This document shows positions 1-11,242 of a DNA stretch of 20,623 nt, piece after piece; position 1 is the first letter of the stretch; the number at the start of each line of letters is the position of its first letter. Origin of the DNA: AP-16 sp036395835 (GTDB lineage Bacteria > Pseudomonadota > Alphaproteobacteria > Rhizobiales > Xanthobacteraceae); contig DASWCW010000003.1 in NCBI GenBank assembly GCA_036395835.1, positions 1 through 20,623 of the forward strand. The letters run 5' to 3'. Made by a program: the position numbers and the translations under genes. The notes under the pieces were generated by a model. The model was not told the origin of the DNA. It ran no database searches and was given only the letters and a program-made list of their open reading frames with translations.

Positions 1-732
1 CGCGTGCTCGACATCGGTTCCGGCTGGGGCGGCTTGGCGCTCTACCTCGCCGAGACGTGCGGGGCGCGGGTGACCGGCATTACGCTCTCGGCCGAGCAGC
101 TGGCACTGTCACGGGCGCGCGCCGAGGAGCGACGGCTGAGCCGGGCGATCGAGTTCCGGCTCGAGGATTACCGGGACGTCGCGGGAACCTTCGATCGCGT
201 GGTTTCCGTGGGGATGTTCGAGCATGTCGGAATCGGATTCTACGACGCCTATTTCCGCCGATGCGCCGAACTTCTGGCCCCCGACGGCGTCATGCTGCTG
301 CATTCGATCGGCCGGTCGGAGGGTCCGGCCGCCACCAATCCGTTCATCGCCAAATACATCTTTCCGGGCGGCTACATCCCTGCCCTTTCCGAAGTGCTGC
401 CGGCGATCGAGCGCTCCGGGTTGCTGGTGACGGACGTCGAGATCCTGCGCCTGCATTATGCCGAGACGCTGAAGGCCTGGCGCGAGCGCTTTCTCGCCCA
501 TCGCGAGGCCGCCGAGCGCATCTACGATCCCCGGTTCTGCCGGATGTGGGAATTCTATCTGGCCGGCGCAGAAATGGCGTTTCGCCACCAGGGCATGATG
601 GTGATGCAGACTCAGCTGGCCAAGCGCCAGGACGTCGTGCCCATGACGCGCGACTATATCGCCGACGAGGAGGCGAGGCTGCGCGGACTCGAACGCGCAC
701 ATCGCCCGCCGCTGCGGCTCGCCGGCGAGTGA
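1..732 (+). CDS. Cyclopropane-fatty-acyl-phospholipid synthase-type methyltransferase, 3' part
   Basis: The reading frame is open from the first base, so the N-terminus lies outside the window; 243 codons are visible. It opens in the SAM-binding motif VLDIGSGWGGLALYLAE, followed by GITLSAEQLALSRAR, the acidic EHVG motif near residue 75, and the C-terminal FRHQGMMVMQTQLAK. These are typical of the cyclopropane fatty acid synthase (CFA) family, which transfers a methylene group from S-adenosylmethionine to double bonds of membrane phospholipid acyl chains. The missing part would be the N-terminal lipid-binding domain of a protein of about 400 residues. CFA-like proteins also include mycolic acid-type and uncharacterised methyltransferases, so the substrate is not certain. 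The next gene on the same strand is dnaB, about 190 bases away, so co-transcription is not obvious. Confidence 0.85.
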   Translation, partial: RVLDIGSGWGGLALYLAETCGARVTGITLSAEQLALSRARAEERRLSRAIEFRLEDYRDVAGTFDRVVSVGMFEHVGIGFYDAYFRRCAELLAPDGVMLLHSIGRSEGPAATNPFIAKYIFPGGYIPALSEVLPAIERSGLLVTDVEILRLHYAETLKAWRERFLAHREAAERIYDPRFCRMWEFYLAGAEMAFRHQGMMVMQTQLAKRQDVVPMTRDYIADEEARLRGLERAHRPPLRLAGE

Positions 733-926
733 GTCATTGTGTCGCGGTGTGTCGCGGTTCGCCCGTCCCGTCATATTGAACACAAAGTCCACCGCTTCAA
801 AGAGAATCGCCTAAAGTAACTTCGCTGCCTGTGAATTTTTCGGATAACGGGGTCAATTTGGCCGGCGGCCCCATCTCGCCGAGTTGTCCACCGAGCACCG
901 TGCTACGGACGCCTTGGGGGAATTCC

Positions 927-2423
<1,497 letters not shown>

Positions 2424-2558
2424 TCCGGGCGGCGAAGGATCGGGTCGGACCTGGAGCGCAATCCCGCCTCTGGGGCGGCTTGGCGCTGATCGTCGCCGAT
2501 GCCTATTACGAGAGTCCGCCCACAACGATGTCGTCTCGCCATGCGGCGAGGAACGGGA

Positions 2559-3704
2559 ATGACCAGGCGGCAGAGCGGCCAGGCAATCGAGACGAGCGGC
2601 CCGCCCGAGAGCGAGGCCGGAGGCATTCTTTCGATCGATCTTTCCGCGCTCGTCGCGAACTGGCGCGAGCTCGGCGCTCGAGCGGCAGGAGCCGAATGCG
2701 CCGCGGTCGTCAAGGCCGACGGCTACGGCTGCGGGCTTGCACCGGTCTCGGCCGCGCTCGCCAAGGCCGGCTGCAAGACCTTCTTCGTGGCCGACCTTGC
2801 CGAAGGGCGGGGCGTGCGCCGCGTCGTCCCTGCCGCGAAAATCTACGTGCTCAACGGCCTTGCGCCCGGCACGGCGGAGGCATTCGCCGCGGCCGATCTG
2901 CGGCCCGTGATCGGCTCTCTCGGCGAGCTTGCCGAATGGGAGGCGTTCCGCGCCGCCAGCGGCTGGCGCGGCGGCGCCGCGCTGCACGTCGATACCGGGA
3001 TGAATCGGTTGGGTCTTGCTCCCGAACAGGCCGCGGAAATTGCCGGCCGCAACGCGCGCAGATCGGACATCCTGCTGCTGATGAGCCATTTCGCCTGCGC
3101 GGAGGAGCCCAGTCATCCGCTCAACGCCAGACAAATGGCGGAATTCCGCGAGCTGCGGGCGCTGTTCCCGGACATCCCCGGGTCCCTTGCCAATTCGTCG
3201 GGAATTTTTCTCGGACCCGATGCCCATCACGATCTGGTGCGGCCGGGCGTTGCGCTTTACGGCGCCAATCCCACGCCGGGTCACCTCAATGTCATGCGCA
3301 CCGTGGTGCGGCTGGCTGCCCGCATCGTGCAGGTGCGCGAGGTTCCGGCCGGCGAGACGGTCGGATATGGCGCGACCTGGACCGCGCAGCGCCCGACGAG
3401 GCTCGCGATTCTCGCACTCGGTTATGCCGACGGAATGCCGCGGGCGGCGAGCGCGTCCGACACCAAGCCCGGCGCCGAGGCCATCATCGCCGGCCGGCGC
3501 TGTGCACTCGCCGGCCGCATCTCCATGGACTTGCTGGCCGTCGATGTCACCGACCTGTCCGAGAAGGTTCCGCGCCGGGGCGATCTCGCGGCGCTGCTCG
3601 ATGAGGAAATCGGGGTCGACGAGCTTGCCTCACACGCCGGCACGATCGCCTACGAGATCCTGATCCGCCTCGGCCCGCGCTATCGGCGCGTGTACGTGGG
3701 GTGA
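2559..3704 (+). CDS. alr: Alanine racemase (PLP-dependent)
   Basis: This enzyme interconverts L- and D-alanine in the cytoplasm and so supplies D-alanine for peptidoglycan. The PLP-binding lysine is K52 in VVKADGYGCG, the second catalytic base is the tyrosine of LGYADGMPR (Y289), and the ISMD motif that follows (near residue 322) is also typical. The N-terminal TIM-barrel fold shows HVDTGMNRLG and LANSSG, and the C-terminal beta domain ends at IRLGPRYRRVYVG. An upstream ATG exists at 2499, but I chose 2559 because GAGGAACGGGA precedes it and the resulting 381 residues match the family's usual 360-380. The gap after dnaB is 135 bases without a recognised element, so it may have its own promoter. 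radA follows after 58 bases. Confidence 0.95.
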   Translation: MTRRQSGQAIETSGPPESEAGGILSIDLSALVANWRELGARAAGAECAAVVKADGYGCGLAPVSAALAKAGCKTFFVADLAEGRGVRRVVPAAKIYVLNGLAPGTAEAFAAADLRPVIGSLGELAEWEAFRAASGWRGGAALHVDTGMNRLGLAPEQAAEIAGRNARRSDILLLMSHFACAEEPSHPLNARQMAEFRELRALFPDIPGSLANSSGIFLGPDAHHDLVRPGVALYGANPTPGHLNVMRTVVRLAARIVQVREVPAGETVGYGATWTAQRPTRLAILALGYADGMPRAASASDTKPGAEAIIAGRRCALAGRISMDLLAVDVTDLSEKVPRRGDLAALLDEEIGVDELASHAGTIAYEILIRLGPRYRRVYVG

Positions 3705-3762
3705 TATAAGGCCGACTCTCCCGGGCGGGTGAAGCCCGAGCCGGGAAACTAGCCCGGACCAA

Positions 3763-5181
<1,419 letters not shown>

Positions 5182-5247
5182 CGCTCGACTTTCTTCCCGC
5201 TATACACGGGCGCCCAAGGAAGGCCGGCGAATCTGCTAGGAAGTCGG

Positions 5248-5925
5248 ATGCCGATCACGCTTCTGGACGTCATTCTCCTCGTCGTCATGATGGTTTCGGC
5301 GCTGCTCGCCATGGTGCGGGGCTTCATGCGCGAGATCCTGTCGATCGCCTCCTGGGTGGCGGCCGCGGGCGCCACGATCTATGCCTATCCAAGGCTGCTG
5401 CCGGTGGCGAAGCAGTATTTCACCAACGATTACGTGGCGATGGCGTCCGTCGTCGGCGGGGTTTTCGTGGGCACGCTGCTGGTCGTGTCGATTCTGACCA
5501 TCAAGATCTCCGATGTGGTCCTGGACAGCCGGGTCGGCGCACTCGACCGCACGCTCGGCTTCCTGTTCGGGCTCGGCAGGGGCCTCGTCATCGTGGTCGT
5601 CGCCTTCCTGTTCTTCGCCTGGCTGGTTCCCGATCGCAGCCAGCCCGAGTGGGTCCGCAATGCGAAGTCGAAAATCGTGCTCCAGGGGACCGGGGAATGG
5701 CTGAAGGCGCAATTGCCGGATGACCCGGAGAGCACCATCTTAAAGAGGCTGAAGAAGCCGCGCCTGGACGAACAGGAGCCGCAGGACGCACCGCCCGCAG
5801 GCAATCGCTCGAAACTCGAGCTGCGGCCGGATCGAGACCGGCATGGCGGCGGACATGGCGGGGTCGAGCCCGATCAACGAGGAAGCCAGCAATTCGCTAA
5901 TGCCGGCATGCCACAACCGCGATGA
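5248..5925 (+). CDS. cvpA: CvpA family membrane protein
   Basis: This 225-residue protein has about four hydrophobic segments in its first 130 residues: LLDVILLVVMMVSALLAMV, SIASWVAAAGATIYAY, MASVVGGVFVGTLLVVSIL and LGRGLVIVVVAFLFFAWL. The sequence RGFMREILSIASW is typical of the CvpA (colicin V production) family, inner-membrane proteins of unclear molecular role. The C-terminal 90 residues are polar and low in complexity, probably cytoplasmic and disordered. AGGAAG precedes the ATG. The gene lies 22 bases before purF, the same cvpA-purF neighbourhood as in E. coli and many alphaproteobacteria, so co-transcription is likely. A function in envelope stress or secretion is inferred from the family only. 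Confidence 0.9.
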   Translation: MPITLLDVILLVVMMVSALLAMVRGFMREILSIASWVAAAGATIYAYPRLLPVAKQYFTNDYVAMASVVGGVFVGTLLVVSILTIKISDVVLDSRVGALDRTLGFLFGLGRGLVIVVVAFLFFAWLVPDRSQPEWVRNAKSKIVLQGTGEWLKAQLPDDPESTILKRLKKPRLDEQEPQDAPPAGNRSKLELRPDRDRHGGGHGGVEPDQRGSQQFANAGMPQPR

Positions 5926-5947
5926 TCCGCCGGCCAGAGGAGAGCGA

Positions 5948-7417
5948 ATGAGCGAGACGACGGATCTCTCCCTCGATCTCGATGCCGACCGGCTTCGCGA
6001 GGAATGCGGCGTCTTCGGAATTTTCGGCCACCCGGACGCCGCGGCGATCACCGCGCTCGGGCTGCACGCCCTGCAGCACCGGGGCCAGGAAGCGGCCGGC
6101 ATCGTCACCTTCGACGGCAAGCGCTTCCATTCCGAGCGGCGGATGGGACTGGTCGGGGATACCTTCTCCCGGCGCGAGGTGATCGAGCGGCTGCCCGGCC
6201 ATATCGCCGTGGGGCATGTGCGTTATTCGACCACCGGCGGCACCATCCTGCGCAATGTGCAGCCGCTGTTCTCGGAGCTCGACGCGGGCGGGTTCGCGGT
6301 CGGGCACAACGGCAATCTGACCAACGGCCTCACCCTTCGCCGCAACCTGGTGCGCGAAGGCGCGATCATGCAGTCGACCACCGACACCGAGGTAATCCTG
6401 CATCTCGTCGCCCGCTCCCGGCGCAATCGTCTCATCGACCGTTTCGTCGAGGCATTGCGGGCGCTCGAAGGCGCTTATTCGCTGGTCGCGCTGACCAACA
6501 AGAAGCTGATCGGCGCCCGCGACCCGCTCGGGATCCGGCCGCTGGTGCTGGGCGAGCTCGACGGCTGCCCGATCCTCGCCTCGGAGACCTGCGCGCTCGA
6601 CATCATCCGCGCCCGCTACGTGCGCGACGTGAAGAACGGCGAAGTCGTCATCGCCACCGAGAAGGGCATCGAGAGCATCGAGCCGTTTCCGCCGATGACG
6701 CCGCGGCCCTGCATCTTCGAATATATCTATTTCGCCCGGCCGGATTCGATCGTCGGAGGACGGTCGGTCTACGAAGTTCGCAAGACCATGGGGTCGGAGC
6801 TCGCGCGCGAAGCCCCGGCGCCCGCCGACGTGGTCATTCCGGTTCCCGATTCCGGCGTCCCCGCCTCGATCGGCTATTCGCAATCCTCGGGGATTCCCTA
6901 CGAGCTCGGCATCATCCGCAATCACTACGTCGGACGCACCTTCATCGAGCCGAGCCAGACCATTCGCGAGCTCGGCGTGCGGCTCAAACACTCGGCCAAT
7001 CGCGCCGTGGTCGCCGGGCAGCGAATCGTGCTGATCGACGATTCGCTCGTCCGCGGCACCACGTCGGTCAAGATCGTGCGGATGATGCGCGACGCGGGCG
7101 CCAAGGAAGTGCATTTCCGCATCGCTTCGCCGCCGATCACGCATCCGGACTATTACGGAATCGATACGCCGGAACGCGAGAAGCTGCTCGCGGCCAGCCA
7201 CGATGTCGAGGGCATGCGGCGCTTCATCGGCGCCGATTCGCTGGCTTTCCTTTCCGTCGACGGCACCTATCGCGCCATGGGCTTCGAGCGGCGCGATGCC
7301 TTGCGACCGCAGTTCACCGATCATTGCTTCACCGGCGAATATCCGACCGCGCTCACCGACCGGATGACGCAGGAAGCGCTGCCCCGGCAACTCTCCCTGC
7401 TCGCCGAGGCCAGCTGA
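5948..7417 (+). CDS. purF: Amidophosphoribosyltransferase
   Basis: PurF catalyses the first committed step of purine synthesis: PRPP plus glutamine gives phosphoribosylamine. The N-terminal Ntn-hydrolase glutaminase domain has its nucleophile at C20 in ECGVFGIFGH, so residues 1-19 form a propeptide expected to be removed by self-processing. The C-terminal phosphoribosyltransferase domain has the PRPP motif VLIDDSLVRGTTS (from about residue 361). The frame extends upstream to 5843, but ATG 5948 is preceded by GAGGAGAG and avoids overlapping cvpA. Compared with the Bacillus enzyme, two of the four iron-sulfur ligand positions are not cysteine: HPDYYGID has Asp where Bacillus has HPCFYGID, and TDHCFTG keeps only one of the two cysteines of CLACFTG. 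An Fe-S cluster is therefore unlikely. The 489-residue length is normal. Confidence 0.97.
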   Translation: MSETTDLSLDLDADRLREECGVFGIFGHPDAAAITALGLHALQHRGQEAAGIVTFDGKRFHSERRMGLVGDTFSRREVIERLPGHIAVGHVRYSTTGGTILRNVQPLFSELDAGGFAVGHNGNLTNGLTLRRNLVREGAIMQSTTDTEVILHLVARSRRNRLIDRFVEALRALEGAYSLVALTNKKLIGARDPLGIRPLVLGELDGCPILASETCALDIIRARYVRDVKNGEVVIATEKGIESIEPFPPMTPRPCIFEYIYFARPDSIVGGRSVYEVRKTMGSELAREAPAPADVVIPVPDSGVPASIGYSQSSGIPYELGIIRNHYVGRTFIEPSQTIRELGVRLKHSANRAVVAGQRIVLIDDSLVRGTTSVKIVRMMRDAGAKEVHFRIASPPITHPDYYGIDTPEREKLLAASHDVEGMRRFIGADSLAFLSVDGTYRAMGFERRDALRPQFTDHCFTGEYPTALTDRMTQEALPRQLSLLAEAS

Positions 7418-7433
7418 GGCGTTCGCTGCGACG

Positions 7434-7552
7434 CGTCATTCCGGAAGCCCGCAAAGCGGGTATCCGGAACCCATGATCACCGCCTATAAAACATCCAACC
7501 AACTGTGTTCATGGGTTCCGGCGCTCGCGCTTCGCGCTCGGCCGGAATGACG
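7434..7552. repeat. Intergenic palindromic repeat between purF and the SDR gene
   Basis: The two halves are inverted copies. The outer arms are CGTCATTCCGG (7434-7444) and CCGGAATGACG (7542-7552). The inner arms CCGGAACCCATGA (7464-7476) and TCATGGGTTCCGG (7509-7521) match exactly over 13 bases. Each half also holds a small hairpin, one in GCCCGCAAAGCGGGT and one in the GCGC-rich stretch near 7521-7540. The gap is filled almost completely. This resembles the dispersed GTCATTCCGG...CCGGAATGAC elements common in Bradyrhizobium-like genomes. It may act as a transcript-end or mRNA-stabilising structure after purF, which is inference. Confidence 0.8.
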
Positions 7553-7562
7553 AGACCTCGAC

Positions 7563-8327
7563 ATGACCAAGCCGCTCGCCGATCGCATCGCGCTGGTCAC
7601 CGGCGCTTCGCGCGGCATCGGCGCGGCGACCGCGCTCGCGCTGGGGAGGGCCGGCGCGCATGTGGTCGCGGTGGCGCGCACCGTGGGCGGTCTCGAGGAA
7701 ATCGACGACGCGCTCCGCGCCGACGGCGGTTCGGCCACCCTCGTGCCGCTGGACCTGAAGGATTATGCCGGCATCGACCGGCTCGGCGGCGCGCTCCATC
7801 AGCGCTACGGGCGCCTCGACATCCTGATCGGCAATGCCGGCATTCTCGGTCCCCTCTCGCCGCTGGGCCACGTCGAGCCGAAAGTCTGGGACGAGGTCCT
7901 TGCGGTCAACGTCACCGCCAATTGGCGGCTCATCCGCGCCATGGATCCGCTGCTGCGGCTCTCGGCTGCCGGCCGCGCCGTGTTCGTCACATCCGGCGCC
8001 GCATGGATCGCGCGGGCTTATTGGGGCCCCTACGCCATCTCCAAGGCGGCGCTCGAGGTGCTCGCCCGCACCTATGCGGCCGAGACCGAGACGACCCCGG
8101 TCCGGGTGAACCTGCTCAACCCCGGGCCGATCCGCACGCGCATGCGGGCCCAGGCGATGCCGGGGGAAGATCCGGCCAAGCTCGACAAGCCGCACCAGGT
8201 CGCGGAAAAAATTCTCGAACTGTGCCTGCCGAGCTTCACGCAGACCGGCAAGCTTTATGACTATCGCACGAAGACGCTGAAGGAATTTCGCGCGCCGGAG
8301 CCGATCGACGCAGGACAGACGACGTAG
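7563..8327 (+). CDS. Short-chain dehydrogenase/reductase (SDR family)
   Basis: This 254-residue classical SDR has the N-terminal Rossmann nucleotide-binding motif TGASRGIG (residues 14-21), the structural NAG motif in LIGNAGILG, and the catalytic residues S144 (VTSGAAW), Y157 and K161 (YAISK). NPGPIRTRMR, after the active site, is the usual cofactor/substrate-loop sequence. It oxidises or reduces an unidentified alcohol or carbonyl substrate with NAD(P). Overall it resembles the YciK-like SDR subgroup, but the substrate cannot be read from sequence. The arginine after the TGAS motif is compatible with NADP use, though this is weak evidence. It is the last plus-strand gene of the housekeeping block and converges with der; the preceding 145 bases are mostly the palindromic repeat. 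Confidence 0.9.
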   Translation: MTKPLADRIALVTGASRGIGAATALALGRAGAHVVAVARTVGGLEEIDDALRADGGSATLVPLDLKDYAGIDRLGGALHQRYGRLDILIGNAGILGPLSPLGHVEPKVWDEVLAVNVTANWRLIRAMDPLLRLSAAGRAVFVTSGAAWIARAYWGPYAISKAALEVLARTYAAETETTPVRVNLLNPGPIRTRMRAQAMPGEDPAKLDKPHQVAEKILELCLPSFTQTGKLYDYRTKTLKEFRAPEPIDAGQTT

Positions 8328-8329
8328 CC

Positions 8330-8364
8330 GTAGCCCGGATGGAGCGCAGCGAAATCCGGGCTAC
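8330..8364. repeat. Hairpin repeat at a convergent gene end, possible bidirectional terminator
   Basis: GTAGCCCGGAT (8330-8340) and ATCCGGGCTAC (8354-8364) are perfect 11-base inverted arms around a 13-base loop, GGAGCGCAGCGAA. The element begins three bases after the SDR stop codon and lies between convergent genes (the der stop is at 8435). The same GTAGCCCGGATGGAGCGCAGCG-type sequence is, from memory, a widely dispersed proteobacterial repeat. No T-run follows on either strand, so intrinsic termination is uncertain. Confidence 0.7.
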
Positions 8365-8434
8365 AAGTTTGTCGATCTCTCTCTGCTTCGCCCGGTAGCC
8401 AAGCGGCCCGTTCGGAAAGTCCGGTGCGAGCCCC

Positions 8435-9802
8435 TCATTTGCGCCGAGCATAAGGATTGCGCTTTTCCCGCAGGGTGAGCCGGATCGGCGTGCCGGGCAG
8501 ATCGAACGCGTCCCGCAATCCATTGACCAGATAGCGCCGATAGGCATCGGGAACGGCGTCGGCACGCGAGCAGAACAGCACGAACGTCGGCGGGCGGGCT
8601 TTCGGCTGGGTGATATAGTTGAATTTGATCCGCCGGCCGGAAACGGCGGGCGGCGGGTGGGAGGCCAACGCCGCTTCGAGCCAGCGATTGAGCGCGTTCG
8701 TCGCAATGCGCCGGTTCCACACGGCGTAGCTTTCGACGACCGCCTGCATCAGCGGCTCGATCCCCTCCCCGAGCAACGCCGAGACCGCGCAGATCGGCGC
8801 GCCTTTGATCTGCGGCAGCCAATGATCCACCTCCTTGCGCAGCTTCGCGGCTGCGCCGGAGCGGCGCTCGACCAGATCCCATTTGTTCACCGCGAGCACG
8901 ATCGCGCGCCCCTCGCGCTCGACCAGATCGGCAATGCGCAGGTCCTGCTCCTCGAACGCATGGCCGGTCTCGAGCAGCAGGATGACCACGTCGGCGAAGC
9001 GGATGGCGCGCAGCGCATCGGCTGCGGAAAGCTTCTCGAGCTTCTGGTCGATTTTCGATCTGCGGCGCAGGCCGGCGGTGTCGTAGATCCGCAACGCCCG
9101 GCCGCGCCAAGTCAGATCGCTTGCGATCGCGTCCCGGGTGATGCCGGGCTCCGGCCCGGTCAGAAGGCGCTCTTCGCCGAGCAGCCGGTTGATGAGGGTC
9201 GATTTGCCGGAATTCGGCCGGCCGACGACGGCGACGTGGATCGGACGCGATGGGGAAATCCGCTCGTCCGGCGCGCCTTCGCCGGATTCGGAGATCGGCA
9301 GCGTGCGGTCCGGCAAGGCTTCGCGCAGCGCGTCATAGAGATCGGCCAGGCCTTCGCCGTGCTCCGCCGAGATCGCAACCGGCTCGCCGAGGCCGAGCGC
9401 ATAGGCTTCGAGCGCGCCGGCGGCTCCGCCGGCGCCTTCGCTCTTGTTGGCGATGAGGATCGCGGGTTTTTCGGATCGGCGCACCAGATCGGCGAACGCG
9501 CGATCGCCGGGCGTGAGCCCGACGCGCGCGTCGATCAGGAACAGGATGGCATCCGCTTGCTCGATCGCGAGCTTGGTCTGCGCGAGCATGCGGCCGGAAA
9601 GGCTCGCCGGCCCCGCCTCCTCGAGCCCCGCTGTATCGATCACCGTAAAGGCGAGGTCTCCGAGGTGCGCCTCGCCCTCGCGGCGATCGCGAGTCACGCC
9701 CGGCAAATCATCGACCAGGGCCAGGCGCTTGCCGACGAGCCGGTTGAACAGCGTCGATTTTCCGACATTGGGCCGGCCGATGATGGCGAGGCGGAAACTC
9801 AT
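8435..9802 (-). CDS. der: Ribosome biogenesis GTPase Der (EngA)
   Basis: Der is an essential GTPase with two tandem G domains that helps mature the 50S ribosomal subunit. Domain 1 (about residues 1-165) shows GRPNVGKST, DLPGVTRD, DTAGL and NKSE. Domain 2 (about residues 190-360) shows GRPNSGKST, EPGITRD, DTAGL and NKWD. A C-terminal KH-like domain follows, ending LREKRNPYARRK. The 455-residue length is normal. The G4 motif of domain 1 reads NKSE rather than NKxD; I believe NKxE is common in alphaproteobacterial Der, so this is not a defect. The gene lies 66 bases downstream of a lipoprotein gene and a TPR gene on the same strand, recalling yfgM-bamB-der, so a shared transcript is likely. Confidence 0.97.
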   Translation of the reverse strand: MSFRLAIIGRPNVGKSTLFNRLVGKRLALVDDLPGVTRDRREGEAHLGDLAFTVIDTAGLEEAGPASLSGRMLAQTKLAIEQADAILFLIDARVGLTPGDRAFADLVRRSEKPAILIANKSEGAGGAAGALEAYALGLGEPVAISAEHGEGLADLYDALREALPDRTLPISESGEGAPDERISPSRPIHVAVVGRPNSGKSTLINRLLGEERLLTGPEPGITRDAIASDLTWRGRALRIYDTAGLRRRSKIDQKLEKLSAADALRAIRFADVVILLLETGHAFEEQDLRIADLVEREGRAIVLAVNKWDLVERRSGAAAKLRKEVDHWLPQIKGAPICAVSALLGEGIEPLMQAVVESYAVWNRRIATNALNRWLEAALASHPPPAVSGRRIKFNYITQPKARPPTFVLFCSRADAVPDAYRRYLVNGLRDAFDLPGTPIRLTLREKRNPYARRK

Positions 9803-9868
9803 GGGGTGTACGGCGGACGGCGGGCGGCAGGCCGGCTCGCCCGCAATGCCGGCAGCGCGCCAGCGGCA

Positions 9869-10441
9869 TTATTGCGCCGGCTGCCGCGGATCCGGCCACG
9901 CTGTCCCCGGCTGCGATTGCGTCGCAGGCCAGGGCGCCGGCGCCGATCGAGCGGGTGGAACTCCCGGCCAGGCGGCCTGATTGGCTTGGTTCTGGGGCGG
10001 CTGGGGCGGCTGGGTCGGTTGATTCGGCTGGGCCGGCGGCTTGGCGGCGGTTTTTTTCTTCGGCTTCGGCTTTTCGGACGAGGCGGTGGCCTCCTCGGTC
10101 TGGTCGGCCGGAGTGATGGCCTGCGGAGCGCCGGCCTTCGGCTTTTCACGCGACGCGCGCTTTGCCTGCCTGGGCTCGTTGGCGGGAGCTGGCTCCGGCG
10201 CCACGGCGGTTTCCGGCGCGGCCTGGTAGCCCTTGACCATCTCGGGCGGCACGCCCTGCGGCACGCCAGGCACCCCCTCCGGGAACACCGGCCTGCGCTC
10301 GCCCGGCAGCGGCTTCTTGGTGTCCGGAATCCACCCGGTCACCGTGTCGATGACGTCGCCGATGTTGCCTCCGGCGCCGCAGCCGGCAACACCGAGCGCC
10401 AGGGAGATCGCGGCTAGGGGCAGGATCGCGCGGTATCGCAT
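9869..10441 (-). CDS. Proline-rich lipoprotein in the bamB position
   Basis: The 190-residue product starts with a lipoprotein signal: a hydrophobic core LPLAAISLALGV and a lipobox ending at C21 (GVAGC). It should therefore be lipid-anchored in the envelope, with the other side of the anchor exposed to the periplasm. After the cysteine comes a short ordered-looking part with KKPLPGERRPVFPEGVPG and VPPEMVKGY, then about 110 residues rich in Pro, Ala, Lys and Gln with runs such as PKPKKKTAAKPPAQP, probably disordered. No PQQ-like beta-propeller repeats are present. The LPGERRPVF segment resembles the start of alphaproteobacterial BamB proteins as I remember them. It sits between the TPR gene (14 bases) and der (66 bases), where BamB is often found. 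Function unknown; a role in outer-membrane assembly is only a guess from position. Confidence 0.75.
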   Translation of the reverse strand: MRYRAILPLAAISLALGVAGCGAGGNIGDVIDTVTGWIPDTKKPLPGERRPVFPEGVPGVPQGVPPEMVKGYQAAPETAVAPEPAPANEPRQAKRASREKPKAGAPQAITPADQTEEATASSEKPKPKKKTAAKPPAQPNQPTQPPQPPQNQANQAAWPGVPPARSAPAPWPATQSQPGTAWPDPRQPAQ

Positions 10442-10455
10442 GGCGTCTCCCCCTT

Positions 10456-11109
10456 CTACCCCTTTGCCCGGGCGCCGGTCAGCGCCATCAGCATTTCGAC
10501 CCTGGCGCGGATGCTCGACGGCGTCTGGGCATCCGTCAGGACGAGATCGATCCAGCGCCGGCTTGCGGCCTGATCGCCCGCGCGCCAGGCGGATAGCGCC
10601 AGCAGCTCGCGCGCCGTGTGAAGGAACGGCCGGTCGTTCGCGGTCAGCGGCTCGAGCCGGGAGCGTAACTCATCGTAGGGAGCCGTGTCGACGAGGATCA
10701 AGGCCGCGCGGATATCTGCCAAGTCCTGAAGCAGCTGGCCGATCCCGCGATCGGCCGCGAGCGCATCATAGGCTTTCACCGCGGCTTGCGGGTCGCGCTT
10801 GGCCAGCTCCTGGGCGGTGCGAAACCGGGCCAGCGTGCGATATCCGGCCGTGCCTTCGGCGGCGAGCTTGGTGAAGGCGGCCGCAGCCTCGTCGTGCTTG
10901 CCTTGCTCGGAAAGCTGGACGGCGGCCTCGAATTGCCTGCCAGCCTCCGCAGCCTGCTTCGACTCCCACCATTGATAGAGGCGCCAGCCGCCGATGCCGA
11001 TGACGATGAGCAATGCCACCGCAATGATGAGGTTGCTGTACTGCTCCCAGAGCTTCTTGAGCCGCTCTCGGCGTACTTCCTCGTCGATTTCGCGAAAAAT
11101 ATCCGACAC
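10456..11109 (-). CDS. Membrane-anchored tetratricopeptide protein, YfgM-like (TPR_21 family)
   Basis: The protein has a cytoplasmic charged start (SDIFREIDEEVRRERLKKLW), one transmembrane helix at about residues 26-45 (NLIIAVALLIVIGIGGWRLY), and a periplasmic helical region with TPR-like repeats such as AEAGRQFEAAVQLSEQGKHD and QAAVKAYDALAAD. This is the architecture of YfgM and related proteins, which associate with the SecYEG translocon and periplasmic chaperones. An open frame extends to 11229, but I place the start at GTG 11109 because a GGAG site lies six bases upstream and family members begin at this point; the product is 217 residues. It heads a minus-strand group with the lipoprotein and der. 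The specific role is inferred from family and synteny. Confidence 0.82.
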   Translation of the reverse strand: MSDIFREIDEEVRRERLKKLWEQYSNLIIAVALLIVIGIGGWRLYQWWESKQAAEAGRQFEAAVQLSEQGKHDEAAAAFTKLAAEGTAGYRTLARFRTAQELAKRDPQAAVKAYDALAADRGIGQLLQDLADIRAALILVDTAPYDELRSRLEPLTANDRPFLHTARELLALSAWRAGDQAASRRWIDLVLTDAQTPSSIRARVEMLMALTGARAKG

Positions 11110-11242
11110 AAGGCGCTCCGGGCGGTCTAGGCGGGATTTACCCGCACCGGCCAATAGGGCCGCGTAAAATACCGATGTGGCGGCGGCGTGGCAAAGCATA
11201 AGAGCCTGCACACAAATGCGATATTTCACCGCCCCCGGTGGG

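Noticed and set aside
831..926. Upstream GTG start for dnaB adding 32 residues
   Set aside because: The extra residues do not resemble DnaB and ATG 927 has a better-placed ribosome-binding site.
8657..10417. A 586-codon plus-strand frame across der and the lipoprotein
   Set aside because: It is antisense to der, which has all GTPase motifs; no recognisable domain is present in the plus frame.
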